Shown here one piece after another: positions 45,295-52,951 of a DNA stretch of 64,000 nucleotides (position 1 is the first letter of the stretch; every line of letters starts with the position of its first letter). The notes beneath the pieces were generated by a model. The model searched no databases, was not told the origin of the DNA, and saw nothing but the letters and a program-made list of their open reading frames with translations. The stretch is from Microbacterium sp. LWO13-1.2 (GTDB lineage: Bacteria; Actinomycetota; Actinomycetes; Actinomycetales; Microbacteriaceae). The DNA is taken from contig NZ_CP151634.1 of NCBI RefSeq assembly GCF_038397725.1, forward strand, positions 1,054,001 through 1,118,000, written 5' to 3'. A program made the position numbers and the translations under genes.

Positions 45295-46209
45295 ATGATG
45301 TCTTTTGATACCGTCAGGCCCGGCACCATCCGGCCCGGGCACGTGTTCACCGACGACCGTGGCCAGGTCGCGCAGCTGCACGGCTGTGCGCCGGTCCGTG
45401 TGGGGGACCGGTGGTACGCCTGGGGTGAAGACAAGTCGAACGGATCCTTCTTCACTGCTGTCGGCTGCTACTCCTCGCCGGACCTCGCCCAGTGGCGTTT
45501 CGAGGGGAACTCGCTCGAAGTGCAAAACCACCCCGAGCTCGGCGCCGACCGCATTATCGAGAGGCCGAAGGCCCTGCAGCGACCGGACGGTGCGTGGGTG
45601 CTTCTCCTGCACATCGAGTCGCACGACTACGCGGACGCGCGCGTCGGCTACGCGGTGGCCGACAACCCGGTCGGGCCGTACACCTACATCGGCAGCGAGC
45701 GACCGCTCGGCAACATCAGCCGCGACATCGGCGTCTATCAGGAGCACGGAACGGGATATCTGCTGTCGGAGGACCGCGAGAACGGCCTGCACATCTACCG
45801 CCTCCGCGATGACTACCTCGGCGTCGAGTCGGTCGTTGCGACGCTGCTCCAGCAGGCTCGACCCGAGATCGGCTACGAATCCCCTGCTCTCGTGAAGCAT
45901 GACAGCCTGTACTACCTGTTCGGCTCCGACCTCACCGGCTGGTCGACCAACGACAACAAGATGTCAACGGCGACGAGCCTCGAGGGTCCCTGGAGCGATT
46001 GGGCGGACATCGCCCCTCCGGGAACAGCGACCTACGACTCCCAGGTGAGCGCGGTCGTGCCGCTGGGCGGCGACCGTTTCCTCTACGTCGGCGATCGCTG
46101 GCAGGAGAAGGACCTGGAGAACTCGCCCGCCGTGTGGCTGCCCATGCGACTGCGTGATGGCGAGGTCGAGATGTCGTGGGTAGAGGAGTGGAGCGCAACC
46201 GATCAATGA
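45295..46209 (+). CDS. Cytoplasmic GH43 glycosidase (exo-beta-1,3-galactanase-like)
   Basis: The 304-residue protein is a single GH43 propeller resembling the GH43 part of the giant glycosidase: QLHGCAPVRVGDRWYAWGEDKSNG, IIERPKALQRPDGAWVLLLHIES, ENGLHIYRL and YVGDRWQEKDLENSPAVWLP. It has no signal peptide, so it probably trims galacto-oligosaccharides after uptake. ATG 45295 is followed at once by an alternative ATG. Its stop codon sits on the first codon of the dnaB remnant, at the island's right edge. Confidence 0.85.
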   Translation: MMSFDTVRPGTIRPGHVFTDDRGQVAQLHGCAPVRVGDRWYAWGEDKSNGSFFTAVGCYSSPDLAQWRFEGNSLEVQNHPELGADRIIERPKALQRPDGAWVLLLHIESHDYADARVGYAVADNPVGPYTYIGSERPLGNISRDIGVYQEHGTGYLLSEDRENGLHIYRLRDDYLGVESVVATLLQQARPEIGYESPALVKHDSLYYLFGSDLTGWSTNDNKMSTATSLEGPWSDWADIAPPGTATYDSQVSAVVPLGGDRFLYVGDRWQEKDLENSPAVWLPMRLRDGEVEMSWVEEWSATDQ

Positions 46210-46274
46210 CCTTCCATTTCCGGGGGCATTACTCGCGGTTCCGCGACATGGCGCCTGGCGGGGACTCCGCCTGA
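46206..46274 (+). pseudogene. dnaB 3'-end remnant at the island's right boundary
   Basis: The 22 codons read MTFHFRGHYSRFRDMAPGGDSA before TGA, in the frame of dnaB's own end. Over the last 16 codons the two differ at six bases, with one amino-acid change (F to S). It is the mark of an insertion at the end of dnaB or of allelic replacement. Confidence 0.85.
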
Positions 46275-46291
46275 GTGTGAGAAGTCAGCCG

Positions 46292-46338
46292 TGCTGGTGG
46301 GGCCCGAGGGGGTGTGATCCCGCCGAGCCCCAACAGCA
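46292..46338 (+). terminator. Hairpin after the dnaB remnant, possible original dnaB terminator
   Basis: TGCTGGTGGGGC pairs with GCCCCAACAGCA (one mismatch), 18 nt beyond the remnant's stop codon. Confidence 0.5.
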
Positions 46339-46384
46339 TGCACGTACCGAAGCCAGGGTGCCTTCGTCCCGCTGGCCCGACTCC

Positions 46385-47140
46385 CTATCCGCGCGGCGGA
46401 TTCTGCGGCAACCACTCCTCGAGGCGTGTCTCGAAGACATGAGCGCCGTCGATCGGGATGAGCGTGCGCTCCGCGATCCGGGCGCCGTAGTACGGAGCGC
46501 TGTCGTCGCGGACGACCGTGCGGGCGTCGCCCCGGAACGCGAGAGCCCGGCGCGCGAACTCGTCCATTCCGAAGGCCTCAGGGCCGGCGATCTCGAAGTC
46601 CCCTGCCGGTTCACCGGCCGCCGCGCGAGCCACTGCGGTCGCGACATCCTCCGCCGCGATCGGTTGAATGAGCGCGCCGGGCAGCGTCACAGTGTCGCCG
46701 TCCGTCGAGATGTCGGCGATGCTGCCGACGAACTCGAAGAACTGCGTGGCATGCACGAGGGAGTACGGAATGCCGGATTCGCGGATGAGCTTCTCCTGGG
46801 CGACTTTCGCCGCGAAATAGGGGATGCTCTGCGGTCGGTTCGTTCCGACGATCGTGAGGGCGACGTGATGGGTCACGCCGGCCTCGGCTTCTGCCACGAG
46901 CAGGTTGCGAGTCGACGTCGTGAAGAAGTCCATTACGTCGTCCGGGGCGAAAGACGGCGAGTTGGACACGTCGATGACTGTGTTCGCGCCGGCCAGCGCT
47001 TCGGCGAGACCTTCGCCCGTGAGGGAGTTGACGCCGGTATTCGGTGACGCGGCAACAGCCTCATGGCCATGCTCCGTGAGCTTCGTGACGACCTTCGAGC
47101 CGATGAGACCCGTGCCTCCGATTACGACGATTTTCGCCAT
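46385..47140 (-). CDS. NmrA-like NAD(P)-binding oxidoreductase
   Basis: The 251-residue protein opens KIVVIGGTGLIGSKVVTKL, the NmrA/atypical SDR nucleotide loop, with VIDVSNSPSF and SLVHATQFFEFV downstream. Such oxidoreductase/epimerase-type genes are usual partners of ECF41 sigma factors, and one is encoded divergently at 47318. GGAAGGAAT precedes ATG 47140. Confidence 0.88.
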   Translation of the reverse strand: MAKIVVIGGTGLIGSKVVTKLTEHGHEAVAASPNTGVNSLTGEGLAEALAGANTVIDVSNSPSFAPDDVMDFFTTSTRNLLVAEAEAGVTHHVALTIVGTNRPQSIPYFAAKVAQEKLIRESGIPYSLVHATQFFEFVGSIADISTDGDTVTLPGALIQPIAAEDVATAVARAAAGEPAGDFEIAGPEAFGMDEFARRALAFRGDARTVVRDDSAPYYGARIAERTLIPIDGAHVFETRLEEWLPQNPPRG

Positions 47141-47237
47141 GTCATTCCTTCCTCTCAGGGGGCCGAGAGGCACCCATCAGCTATGACAGCGCGGATGCCC
47201 CCGATGTGACGACCCGCGGATGCCGCTCATATCCGGC

Positions 47238-47264
47238 TGTCACAAATCGCGTCGCTGTCCGGTC
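47238..47264 (+). promoter_or_regulatory. Candidate ECF41-type promoter of the sigma factor gene
   Basis: TGTCACA (47238-47244), 16 nt, then GGTC. The published ECF41 consensus is TGTCACA, about 16 nt, CGTC; one base differs. It lies in the divergent region, consistent with autoregulation. Confidence 0.4.
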
Positions 47265-47317
47265 TCCATTGGAGAGCGGCATCCGCATGAACAGGTGCAG
47301 GTTGAGAACGGACTCGC

Positions 47318-48238
47318 ATGAGAGTGGAAGAAGTGACGAGGAACGGCGACAATTCCCTTGTGCGTGACGATCTCGACCAGGCGGTGGAGGCTTTCGACGC
47401 CCACCGTCGACGGCTGTTCGGCATCGCGTATCGCATGCTGAGCACGGTGGCCGACGCCGAAGACATCGTTCAGGAGACCTGGATCCGGTGGCAGAACACG
47501 GATCGCACGAAGGTGCAGGAGCCGGCGGCATTCCTCACCACGATCGCGACCAGGTTGTCGATCAACGTCCTGCAGTCCGCCCGCCTGCGAAGGGAGACGT
47601 ACGTCGGGCCGTGGCTCCCCGAACCGGTGAACACGGAAGACGATCCCGCCCTCGGCGCAGAGCGCGCGGAGGCGCTGCAGTTCGCGATCCTGCTGACGTT
47701 GGAGAAGCTGACGTCGACGGAGCGCGCGGCGTACATCCTGCGGGAGGCGTTCGACTATCCGTACGCGCGCATCGCGGAGGTGATCTCCTGCAGCGTGGTC
47801 AACGCGCGGCAGCTTGTCAGCAGAGCGCGGTCGCATCTGTCCTCCGCGAGGAACGCGACGGTGGACCCTTCCTCGCAGAGGCGACTGCTCGAGGCTTTTC
47901 TCACGGCCGCGCAGAAGGGTGATCCTCGAGAACTCGAATCGCTCTTCGCCGCGGATGTCGTGAGCTACACCGATGGCAACGGGGTCAAGATCGCGGCGCG
48001 TGTTCCGGTGACCGGACGGTTGCAAGTGGCGAAGTTCATCGCCGCGTTCGCGAGCCATTTCTGGAGGAACAAGGCGATCGACTGGGTTCAAGTCAACGGC
48101 CAGCCCGCCGCAACGCTCACCGAGGACGGTGTGGTCACCACACTCGTCACCGCGACGACGTCGAGCGAAGGAATTCTTCAGATTCTCTGGGTGATGAGCC
48201 CGCAGAAACTGGGGCACGTGACCGCGGTCGGCGCGTGA
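47318..48238 (+). CDS. sigJ: ECF41-type RNA polymerase sigma factor (SigJ family)
   Basis: The 306-residue protein has sigma region 2 (FGIAYRMLSTVADAEDIVQETWIRW) and region 4 (AAYILREAFDYPYARIAEVISCSVVNARQLVSRAR), followed by a SnoaL-like C-terminal domain of about 110 residues with DGNGVKIAAR in place of the ECF41 DGGGR-type motif. That domain tunes sigma activity in place of an anti-sigma factor. The divergent NmrA gene fits the known ECF41 neighbourhood. No ribosome binding site is clear before ATG 47318. Confidence 0.88.
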   Translation: MRVEEVTRNGDNSLVRDDLDQAVEAFDAHRRRLFGIAYRMLSTVADAEDIVQETWIRWQNTDRTKVQEPAAFLTTIATRLSINVLQSARLRRETYVGPWLPEPVNTEDDPALGAERAEALQFAILLTLEKLTSTERAAYILREAFDYPYARIAEVISCSVVNARQLVSRARSHLSSARNATVDPSSQRRLLEAFLTAAQKGDPRELESLFAADVVSYTDGNGVKIAARVPVTGRLQVAKFIAAFASHFWRNKAIDWVQVNGQPAATLTEDGVVTTLVTATTSSEGILQILWVMSPQKLGHVTAVGA

Positions 48239-48375
48239 CCCGGATGCCGTTCCCGGCGTGGCCGCGCCGTGGGAGTCCTGGCTACGCCGCTGCAGCGACC
48301 ATGGCCGCGACCATCGTCGTCGGCAGCGGAAGTCGCGTGCCGCGAGACAGGGTTCCGCCGCGCCGTCGACCGGCC

Positions 48376-48381
48376 TAGACT
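48376..48381 (+). promoter_or_regulatory. -10 box of the reductase-like gene
   Basis: TAGACT, with TTCCGC 16 nt upstream (48354-48359), about 70 nt before ATG 48454. Confidence 0.45.
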
Positions 48382-48453
48382 CCTGCCCGAAAGATCCGTT
48401 CGGCTCCGCGTCGCCGTTGACGCGTGGCGACGCGGGGCACGAAGGAGACGACG

Positions 48454-49020
48454 ATGCAGACGCTGACGATCGACTTCATCTGCTCCCTCGACGGCTACGG
48501 TGCCGCCGAGGGGTGGCCGGGATGGTGGGGTATGGAGAGCCCCGGGTATCTCGAATGGCTCGAGGGCGCACCTGACAAGGACGACCCTCTGCTCATGGGC
48601 GCGAAGACCTATCGGGTGATGTCGAAGCTCACGGCTGGCGGAGAGCCGGGCACGGACGTGCTGAACGGCATCCCCAAATACGTCTTCTCCTCGTCTCTGG
48701 CGGAGCCGCTCATGTGGGAGAACTCGACGCTGGTGCGAGAGGATGCCGTCGCGTACGTCCGGCGGCTCAAAGAGGATTCCGATCGACCGCTGCGCACCAT
48801 CGGCAGCATTGCGTTGTGCCGTTCGCTGCTGGGGGCGGGTCTTGTCGACAGGTACCGGGTCGGGATCTTCCCCGTCATCACGGGGGCGAGCGGCCGCGAC
48901 CGCATCTTCGACGGCTACCCGGATGTCCGCCTGGACCTCGTCGAAGCCCGCACATTCGACATGAGCATCCAGCTGCTCGAGTACATTCCGACCGTGTTGG
49001 ATGGCCCTCCCGGTGATTGA
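48454..49020 (+). CDS. Dihydrofolate reductase/RibD C-terminal family protein
   Basis: The 188-residue protein has TLTIDFICSLDGYGA at the start, LLMGAKTYRVMSKL and TIGSIALCRSLLGAGLVDRYRVGIFPVITGASG, the RibD_C signature. These are NADPH-dependent reductases of unknown substrate. GGAG precedes ATG 48454. The next gene is convergent. Confidence 0.85.
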   Translation: MQTLTIDFICSLDGYGAAEGWPGWWGMESPGYLEWLEGAPDKDDPLLMGAKTYRVMSKLTAGGEPGTDVLNGIPKYVFSSSLAEPLMWENSTLVREDAVAYVRRLKEDSDRPLRTIGSIALCRSLLGAGLVDRYRVGIFPVITGASGRDRIFDGYPDVRLDLVEARTFDMSIQLLEYIPTVLDGPPGD

Positions 49021-49071
49021 CCCCGGGCGGTCCGCTCCCACGATCGGCATGCTGCCGAGTGCGAGGTGGCC

Positions 49072-49389
49072 CTACTCGTCGGCTGCGCCGAACAGCGGAG
49101 TCAGGAACCGACGTTCGTAGCGTCGAATGCACCCGGTGCGCTTCGCGTAGAGATACGCCTCCATGCAGTCCGGATCGTTCGCAGAATCCTGACGGTAACG
49201 CTCGTATGCCGCGAGGGAATCGAAGGTGAAGAGCGCGAATGCCTCGTCGCTGTCTCCTTCGCTGGGGAGGAAATAACCGTGATGACGTCCGCCGAAACGC
49301 TCGACGAGAGGGATCCAGAGGCGCCCGTACTCACGGAATTCGTCAAGCTTGTCCGGATCGATTTCGTATCGGAGATGGATGGAGATCAT
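49072..49389 (-). CDS. NIPSNAP family protein
   Basis: 105 residues: MISIHLRYEIDPDKLDEFREYGRLWIPLVERFGGRHHGYFLP and FALFTFDSLAAYERYRQ, the ferredoxin-like NIPSNAP pattern. Function is unknown. It overlaps the upstream GNAT gene by 4 nt. Confidence 0.88.
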   Translation of the reverse strand: MISIHLRYEIDPDKLDEFREYGRLWIPLVERFGGRHHGYFLPSEGDSDEAFALFTFDSLAAYERYRQDSANDPDCMEAYLYAKRTGCIRRYERRFLTPLFGAADE

Positions 49390-49895
49390 GGTGCCCCTTC
49401 GAGTGGCTCGAGTTCTTTCGCAAGGAAGTGATCGGCATAAGGCGACGTCGAGAACGCCTCGACCGGCTCATACCCTGAACGCCGATAGAGCCCATGAGCC
49501 TCCACCAGGTCCTGGCGCACGGTCAGCCGCAGAGTCCGGATTCCCCGACGGATACTGATCGCCTCGAGTTCGCTCAGCAAGGCTCGTCCCGCACCGCGGC
49601 CGCGGACAACGGGATCGAGGTAGATCCGCGTGAGTTCGCCGACGTGCGGCTCGACGATGCGGACACCGCCGCACCCGACCGCATCCGCTCCATCTCGAAC
49701 GAGTACGAGGAACCCTCCGTCACCGCGCAGGTGGTCACTGGGCTCGTCGAGCATCGCATTCTCGGTCTCGGCCGGCGTCGCCGCGCGCCCCCAGTACCGG
49801 CCGACGATGTCCGCGTAGTACCGCACGAGCACCCTCGCCCCATCCTCGCTGTGGGGGTCGACGATCTCGAAGGTGAGCGGTCGCGGGCTGGGCAT
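49386..49895 (-). CDS. GNAT family N-acetyltransferase
   Basis: 169 residues with LDPVVRGRGAGRALLSELE as the acetyl-CoA loop and LYRRSGYEPVEAF near the end. ATG 49895 lies 6 nt after a TACACT box. It is co-translated with the NIPSNAP gene. Confidence 0.87.
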   Translation of the reverse strand: MPSPRPLTFEIVDPHSEDGARVLVRYYADIVGRYWGRAATPAETENAMLDEPSDHLRGDGGFLVLVRDGADAVGCGGVRIVEPHVGELTRIYLDPVVRGRGAGRALLSELEAISIRRGIRTLRLTVRQDLVEAHGLYRRSGYEPVEAFSTSPYADHFLAKELEPLEGAP

Positions 49896-49901
49896 TACCT
49901 C

Positions 49902-49907
49902 AGTGTA
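49902..49907 (-). promoter_or_regulatory. -10 box of a leaderless promoter
   Basis: On the minus strand TACACT is followed by 6 nt and ATG 49895. Confidence 0.5.
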
Positions 49908-49940
49908 GGTAGTGGCGGCGTCACCCCAGGAGAGCCGAGG

Positions 49941-50168
49941 TCAGCGGCGAACGCGAACCGTGCGCCCCTCGAACGTGACCAGGTCGCCGTCCTGCAGCTG
50001 GCGCCCCCGGCGACGCTCTTCCTCACCGTTCACGTTGACGTACCCATCGATGACGACCTCCTTGGCGTTGCCGCCGGAGTCGAGCAGGCCGGAGAACTTG
50101 AGGAACTGTCCGAGGCGGATGACCTCGCCTCCGGTGGGAACGTCTTCGATCGGATCCGTGCTCGTCAT
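49941..50168 (-). CDS. S4 RNA-binding domain protein (YaaA/RlbA-like)
   Basis: 75 residues comprising just an S4 domain: IRLGQFLKFSGLLDSGGNAKEVVIDGYVNVNGE, then RRGRQLQDGDLVTFEG. Such free-standing S4 proteins bind structured RNA, often on stalled ribosomes. ATG 50168 lies 6 nt after TAGCAT. Confidence 0.9.
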   Translation of the reverse strand: MTSTDPIEDVPTGGEVIRLGQFLKFSGLLDSGGNAKEVVIDGYVNVNGEEERRRGRQLQDGDLVTFEGRTVRVRR

Positions 50169-50174
50169 TCCTGA

Positions 50175-50180
50175 ATGCTA
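50175..50180 (-). promoter_or_regulatory. -10 box of a leaderless promoter
   Basis: On the minus strand TAGCAT is followed by 6 nt and ATG 50168. Confidence 0.5.
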
Positions 50181-50216
50181 ACCGTCCTCGAGGCGGAGCA
50201 TGCCGCACTCGGGTGC

Positions 50217-50750
50217 TCATCCATGCAGGTCGGCCTGGATGACGCGGATGACCTCTGCGAGAACGCCAGAACCGAGAAGCCCAGGTCCGAGTGGGCCGGC
50301 AGAGTCTTCGCCCAGGAGAGGGAGGCGCTGAAGCGCGGCCCTTGCCTCGGCGGACAGATGACTCAGCTGCCAGTGGATCTCGTCATGCATGGCATCTGGG
50401 CGATCCGGCGCTGCCAAACCTGCGGCCTTCGCAGCGTATGCCGCTGCACCGAGAGCATGAGCGCCCATGTGAGCGACGCCAGACGCCTGCGCGGCTGCCC
50501 TGGCGGCTGCCACAGCGGCCGGAGCAGTCACGGCTTTCGCGGCGCGACCCGCGACGAAGCGGCGACGGATCTCCCCGGCGGCATCGAGGTCGCCGCCGGC
50601 AAAGGCGCGAGTTCGAGTGATCGCATCCCGTGGGCGCGGATCTGCAGGCTCTTCGGCTTCGAACAACGCCAGTACTCGTTCCGCGCAGTCCGCTGCCCAG
50701 GCGGCGACGACTCGGCGATCGGCCTCACTCAATGCCTGCGGAGATCCCAT
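50217..50750 (-). CDS. Imm-5-like putative immunity protein
   Basis: The 177-residue protein has the Imm-5-like layout: LSEADRRVVAAWAADCAERVLALFEAE, PRDAITRTRAFAGGDL, and Ala-rich helices (HMGAHALGAAAYAAKAAGLA). Members may protect against a polymorphic toxin. No toxin gene lies nearby, so it is an orphan. Its ATG shares bases with the upstream CMD gene's stop. Confidence 0.7.
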   Translation of the reverse strand: MGSPQALSEADRRVVAAWAADCAERVLALFEAEEPADPRPRDAITRTRAFAGGDLDAAGEIRRRFVAGRAAKAVTAPAAVAAARAAAQASGVAHMGAHALGAAAYAAKAAGLAAPDRPDAMHDEIHWQLSHLSAEARAALQRLPLLGEDSAGPLGPGLLGSGVLAEVIRVIQADLHG

Positions 50751-51199
50751 CAGGGACCCACCGGATACTGGCTGCTGACCGCGATGCGATTCCAGCTGTT
50801 GATCGCGACGGCGAGCCAGGTCACGGCCGCGATCTGCTTCTCGTTCAGGATGCTCTCCACGTCGACGCCACGATCCGCGAGCCGGCCATGGTCGCCGATC
50901 ATGGTCACCCGCTCGGTGATCTGCAGCGCCGCCTGCTCCTCGGCGCTGAAGTACTGCGACTCCCACCACGCAGCGAGCACCGCCAGTCGTTCGGGCGTCT
51001 CGCCGTGCGTGACCGCATCGGCGCAGTGCATCCTCAGGCAGTAGGCGCAACCGTTGAGCTGGGAGGCCCGCACCTTGACGAGTTCGACGAGCAACGGCGA
51101 GAGTCCGGCATCCACTCCGGCCTCAGCGGCCTTGGCGCTGAACTCCAGCATCGCCCGGTATGGGGCAGCGTAGATCTTGCCGATGTTCACATGCGACAC
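50750..51199 (-). CDS. Carboxymuconolactone decarboxylase (AhpD-like) family protein
   Basis: The 149-residue protein has the redox motif LNGCAYCLRMHCADAVTHGE (CxxC plus His) of the AhpD/CMD family, which acts as a small alkylhydroperoxidase. GTG 51199 has AGGAG 6 nt upstream, while ATG 51253 does not. CMD proteins are common partners of ECF41 sigma factors; the sigma gene is 2.5 kb away. Confidence 0.87.
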   Translation of the reverse strand: MSHVNIGKIYAAPYRAMLEFSAKAAEAGVDAGLSPLLVELVKVRASQLNGCAYCLRMHCADAVTHGETPERLAVLAAWWESQYFSAEEQAALQITERVTMIGDHGRLADRGVDVESILNEKQIAAVTWLAVAINSWNRIAVSSQYPVGP

Positions 51200-51264
51200 G
51201 GTGTCTCCTTCGTTCCGACGCGGATGCGCCTTCCACAGTAGAGACTGCGTCAAGCGGCCCGCCC

Positions 51265-51270
51265 TAGGCT
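51265..51270 (+). promoter_or_regulatory. -10 box of a leaderless promoter
   Basis: TAGGCT is followed by 6 nt and ATG 51277. Confidence 0.5.
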
Positions 51271-51276
51271 GGACCC

Positions 51277-51456
51277 ATGACCAAGAACTCTCTCTGGACT
51301 GTCGTCGGCGTCGTCATCGCCGTGGTCATCGCCTGGTGGATCGTCGGAGCGCTGTTCTCGCTGCTCTGGTTCATCGCGAAGCTGGCGATCGTCGCCGTGG
51401 TGGCGGTCGTGGTGTTCTTCGTGCTGCGAAACCTGTTCCGCTCCGACGGCAAGTGA
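51277..51456 (+). CDS. Small hydrophobic membrane protein (59 aa)
   Basis: A 59-residue product with two adjoining TM helices (about residues 7-30 and 33-51) and a basic C-terminal end (RNLFRSDGK). A leaderless TAGGCT box supports the start. No family is recognised. Confidence 0.65.
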   Translation: MTKNSLWTVVGVVIAVVIAWWIVGALFSLLWFIAKLAIVAVVAVVVFFVLRNLFRSDGK

Positions 51457-51496
51457 CGGCTCAGGACGCAGCGCATGGCGCCTTGCCCGGTGCGTC

Positions 51497-51502
51497 TACG
51501 CT
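51497..51502 (+). promoter_or_regulatory. -10 box of a leaderless promoter
   Basis: TACGCT is followed by 6 nt and GTG 51509. Confidence 0.5.
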
Positions 51503-51508
51503 GAACGA

Positions 51509-52951
51509 GTGACCGAAGCGACCACCTCTGCTGAGCGTCTTGTGCGCCGTTTCGCCCGCGAGACGAACCTGCTCGTCGCCGGTCGCGAGTTCTCGGTCGT
51601 CGGGACGGATGCTGTCGCCGACGCACTGCGCGAACTCCTCCCGGCGCTCGGCGCCCGCTTCGGTGACGGCGGTGTCGTCTTCGCTCCGGGCGAGTCGCCG
51701 GAGATTCGGCTCAATGGACGCCCGCTGCCTCCGCGAGACACCGCAGCGGCGCGGGTCGACGCCGCGGGTGCGCACATGCCGGTCTCGACCGACCTCGCTC
51801 GGCGACTGCGTGATGCCGGAACGGTGCGAGGGGTTCGGATCGGCATCGCGATGGTGCTCGAGCCGAAGACGGCACAGCTCGCACTGCTGCTGCGCGACGC
51901 GGGTGCCACGGTCGCGGTCTACGCTCACCCCGACGAGATCGACGTATCCGTCGCCGACGTTCTGCGTGCCCGCGGCATCCCCGTCGACGGCGACCCCGAG
52001 ATCTCCGGTGCCGTCGAGCGGGCCGCTGCGGTCTCCTTCCTGCGCCGCGGTTTCGACCTGCTGCTCGACGACGGATCGCACCTCATCCGCCTCGCTCACG
52101 AGGAGGGTCTCGCCTCGTCACTGCGCGGTGCCGCCGAGGAGACCACGAGCGGGCTCACACCGCTCCGGGTGATGGAGCGCGAGGGCGTACTCGGCATCCC
52201 GGTGATCGCCGTCAACGATGCTCCGATGAAGACATCTTTCGACAACCGATACGGTACGGGGCAGTCCTGCGTGTTCGCGATCGCCGACGCCTTGGATGCT
52301 GTCGGCATCGGGATCCGCGACCAGCCGGCCGTCGTCATCGGCTACGGTCCCGTCGGGGAAGGCGTGGCTGCGCACCTGAGTGCCCTCGGCGCGCGTGTTC
52401 ACGTCACGGAGACCGATCCGGTCCGGGCACTCCGCGCCGCGCACGACGGCTACGACATCGGACGGCTCGAAGACCTCGCGCCGGGTGCGCTCGTCGTCTC
52501 GGCGACCGGGGTCGCGCATACGATCGGCGCCGAAGCACTGCGCACTGCGCGCATCGTCGCCGTCGCAGGCGGTGTGCCCCATGAGGTCGACGTCGATCTC
52601 TCGAGCCTGCGCCCCTACGCGACCGAGAGCGGCGCGACCTCGCCCTTCCTCGACCGCGTGGGTGAAGGGGCAGTGCTGATCGCTCGCGGCGGGTGTGTGA
52701 ACCTCGCTGCGGCCGAGGGCAATCCGATCGAGATCATGGACCTCTCGTTCGCGGTGCAGCTCGCCGCCGTCGAACAGCTCCTCACATCGACGTTGCCGCC
52801 GGGCGTGCATCCGTTCCCGGCTGCCGCCGACACGGCGATCGCGGTCGCCTCCCTCGCGGTCCGCGGTGAGCGGATCGACGAGCGCAGCCCGGCACAGGTC
52901 GAGGCGCAGCGCGAATGGCGCTCGCCGCGATTCCGCGGAGCGATGGCATGA
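51509..52951 (+). CDS. Divergent S-adenosylhomocysteine hydrolase-like protein
   Basis: The 480-residue protein has the NAD-binding core of SAH hydrolase: AEETTSGLTPL, NDAPMKTSFDNRYGTGQS (the DNxYG block), the Rossmann GYGPVGEGVAAHL and VTETDPVRALRAAHDGY. The usual substrate-domain HxxTA block is replaced by LEPKTAQLALLLRDAG, so it may act on a different thioether or nucleoside. It overlaps the amidohydrolase gene by 4 nt, and the ABC genes follow. GTG 51509 has a leaderless box. Confidence 0.8.
   Translation: MTEATTSAERLVRRFARETNLLVAGREFSVVGTDAVADALRELLPALGARFGDGGVVFAPGESPEIRLNGRPLPPRDTAAARVDAAGAHMPVSTDLARRLRDAGTVRGVRIGIAMVLEPKTAQLALLLRDAGATVAVYAHPDEIDVSVADVLRARGIPVDGDPEISGAVERAAAVSFLRRGFDLLLDDGSHLIRLAHEEGLASSLRGAAEETTSGLTPLRVMEREGVLGIPVIAVNDAPMKTSFDNRYGTGQSCVFAIADALDAVGIGIRDQPAVVIGYGPVGEGVAAHLSALGARVHVTETDPVRALRAAHDGYDIGRLEDLAPGALVVSATGVAHTIGAEALRTARIVAVAGGVPHEVDVDLSSLRPYATESGATSPFLDRVGEGAVLIARGGCVNLAAAEGNPIEIMDLSFAVQLAAVEQLLTSTLPPGVHPFPAAADTAIAVASLAVRGERIDERSPAQVEAQREWRSPRFRGAMA

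Noticed and set aside
34883..46205. Island as a prophage or integrative plasmid
   Set aside because: No integrase, recombinase, phage structural gene or conjugation gene was seen. Insertion is supported only by the dnaB-end repeat.
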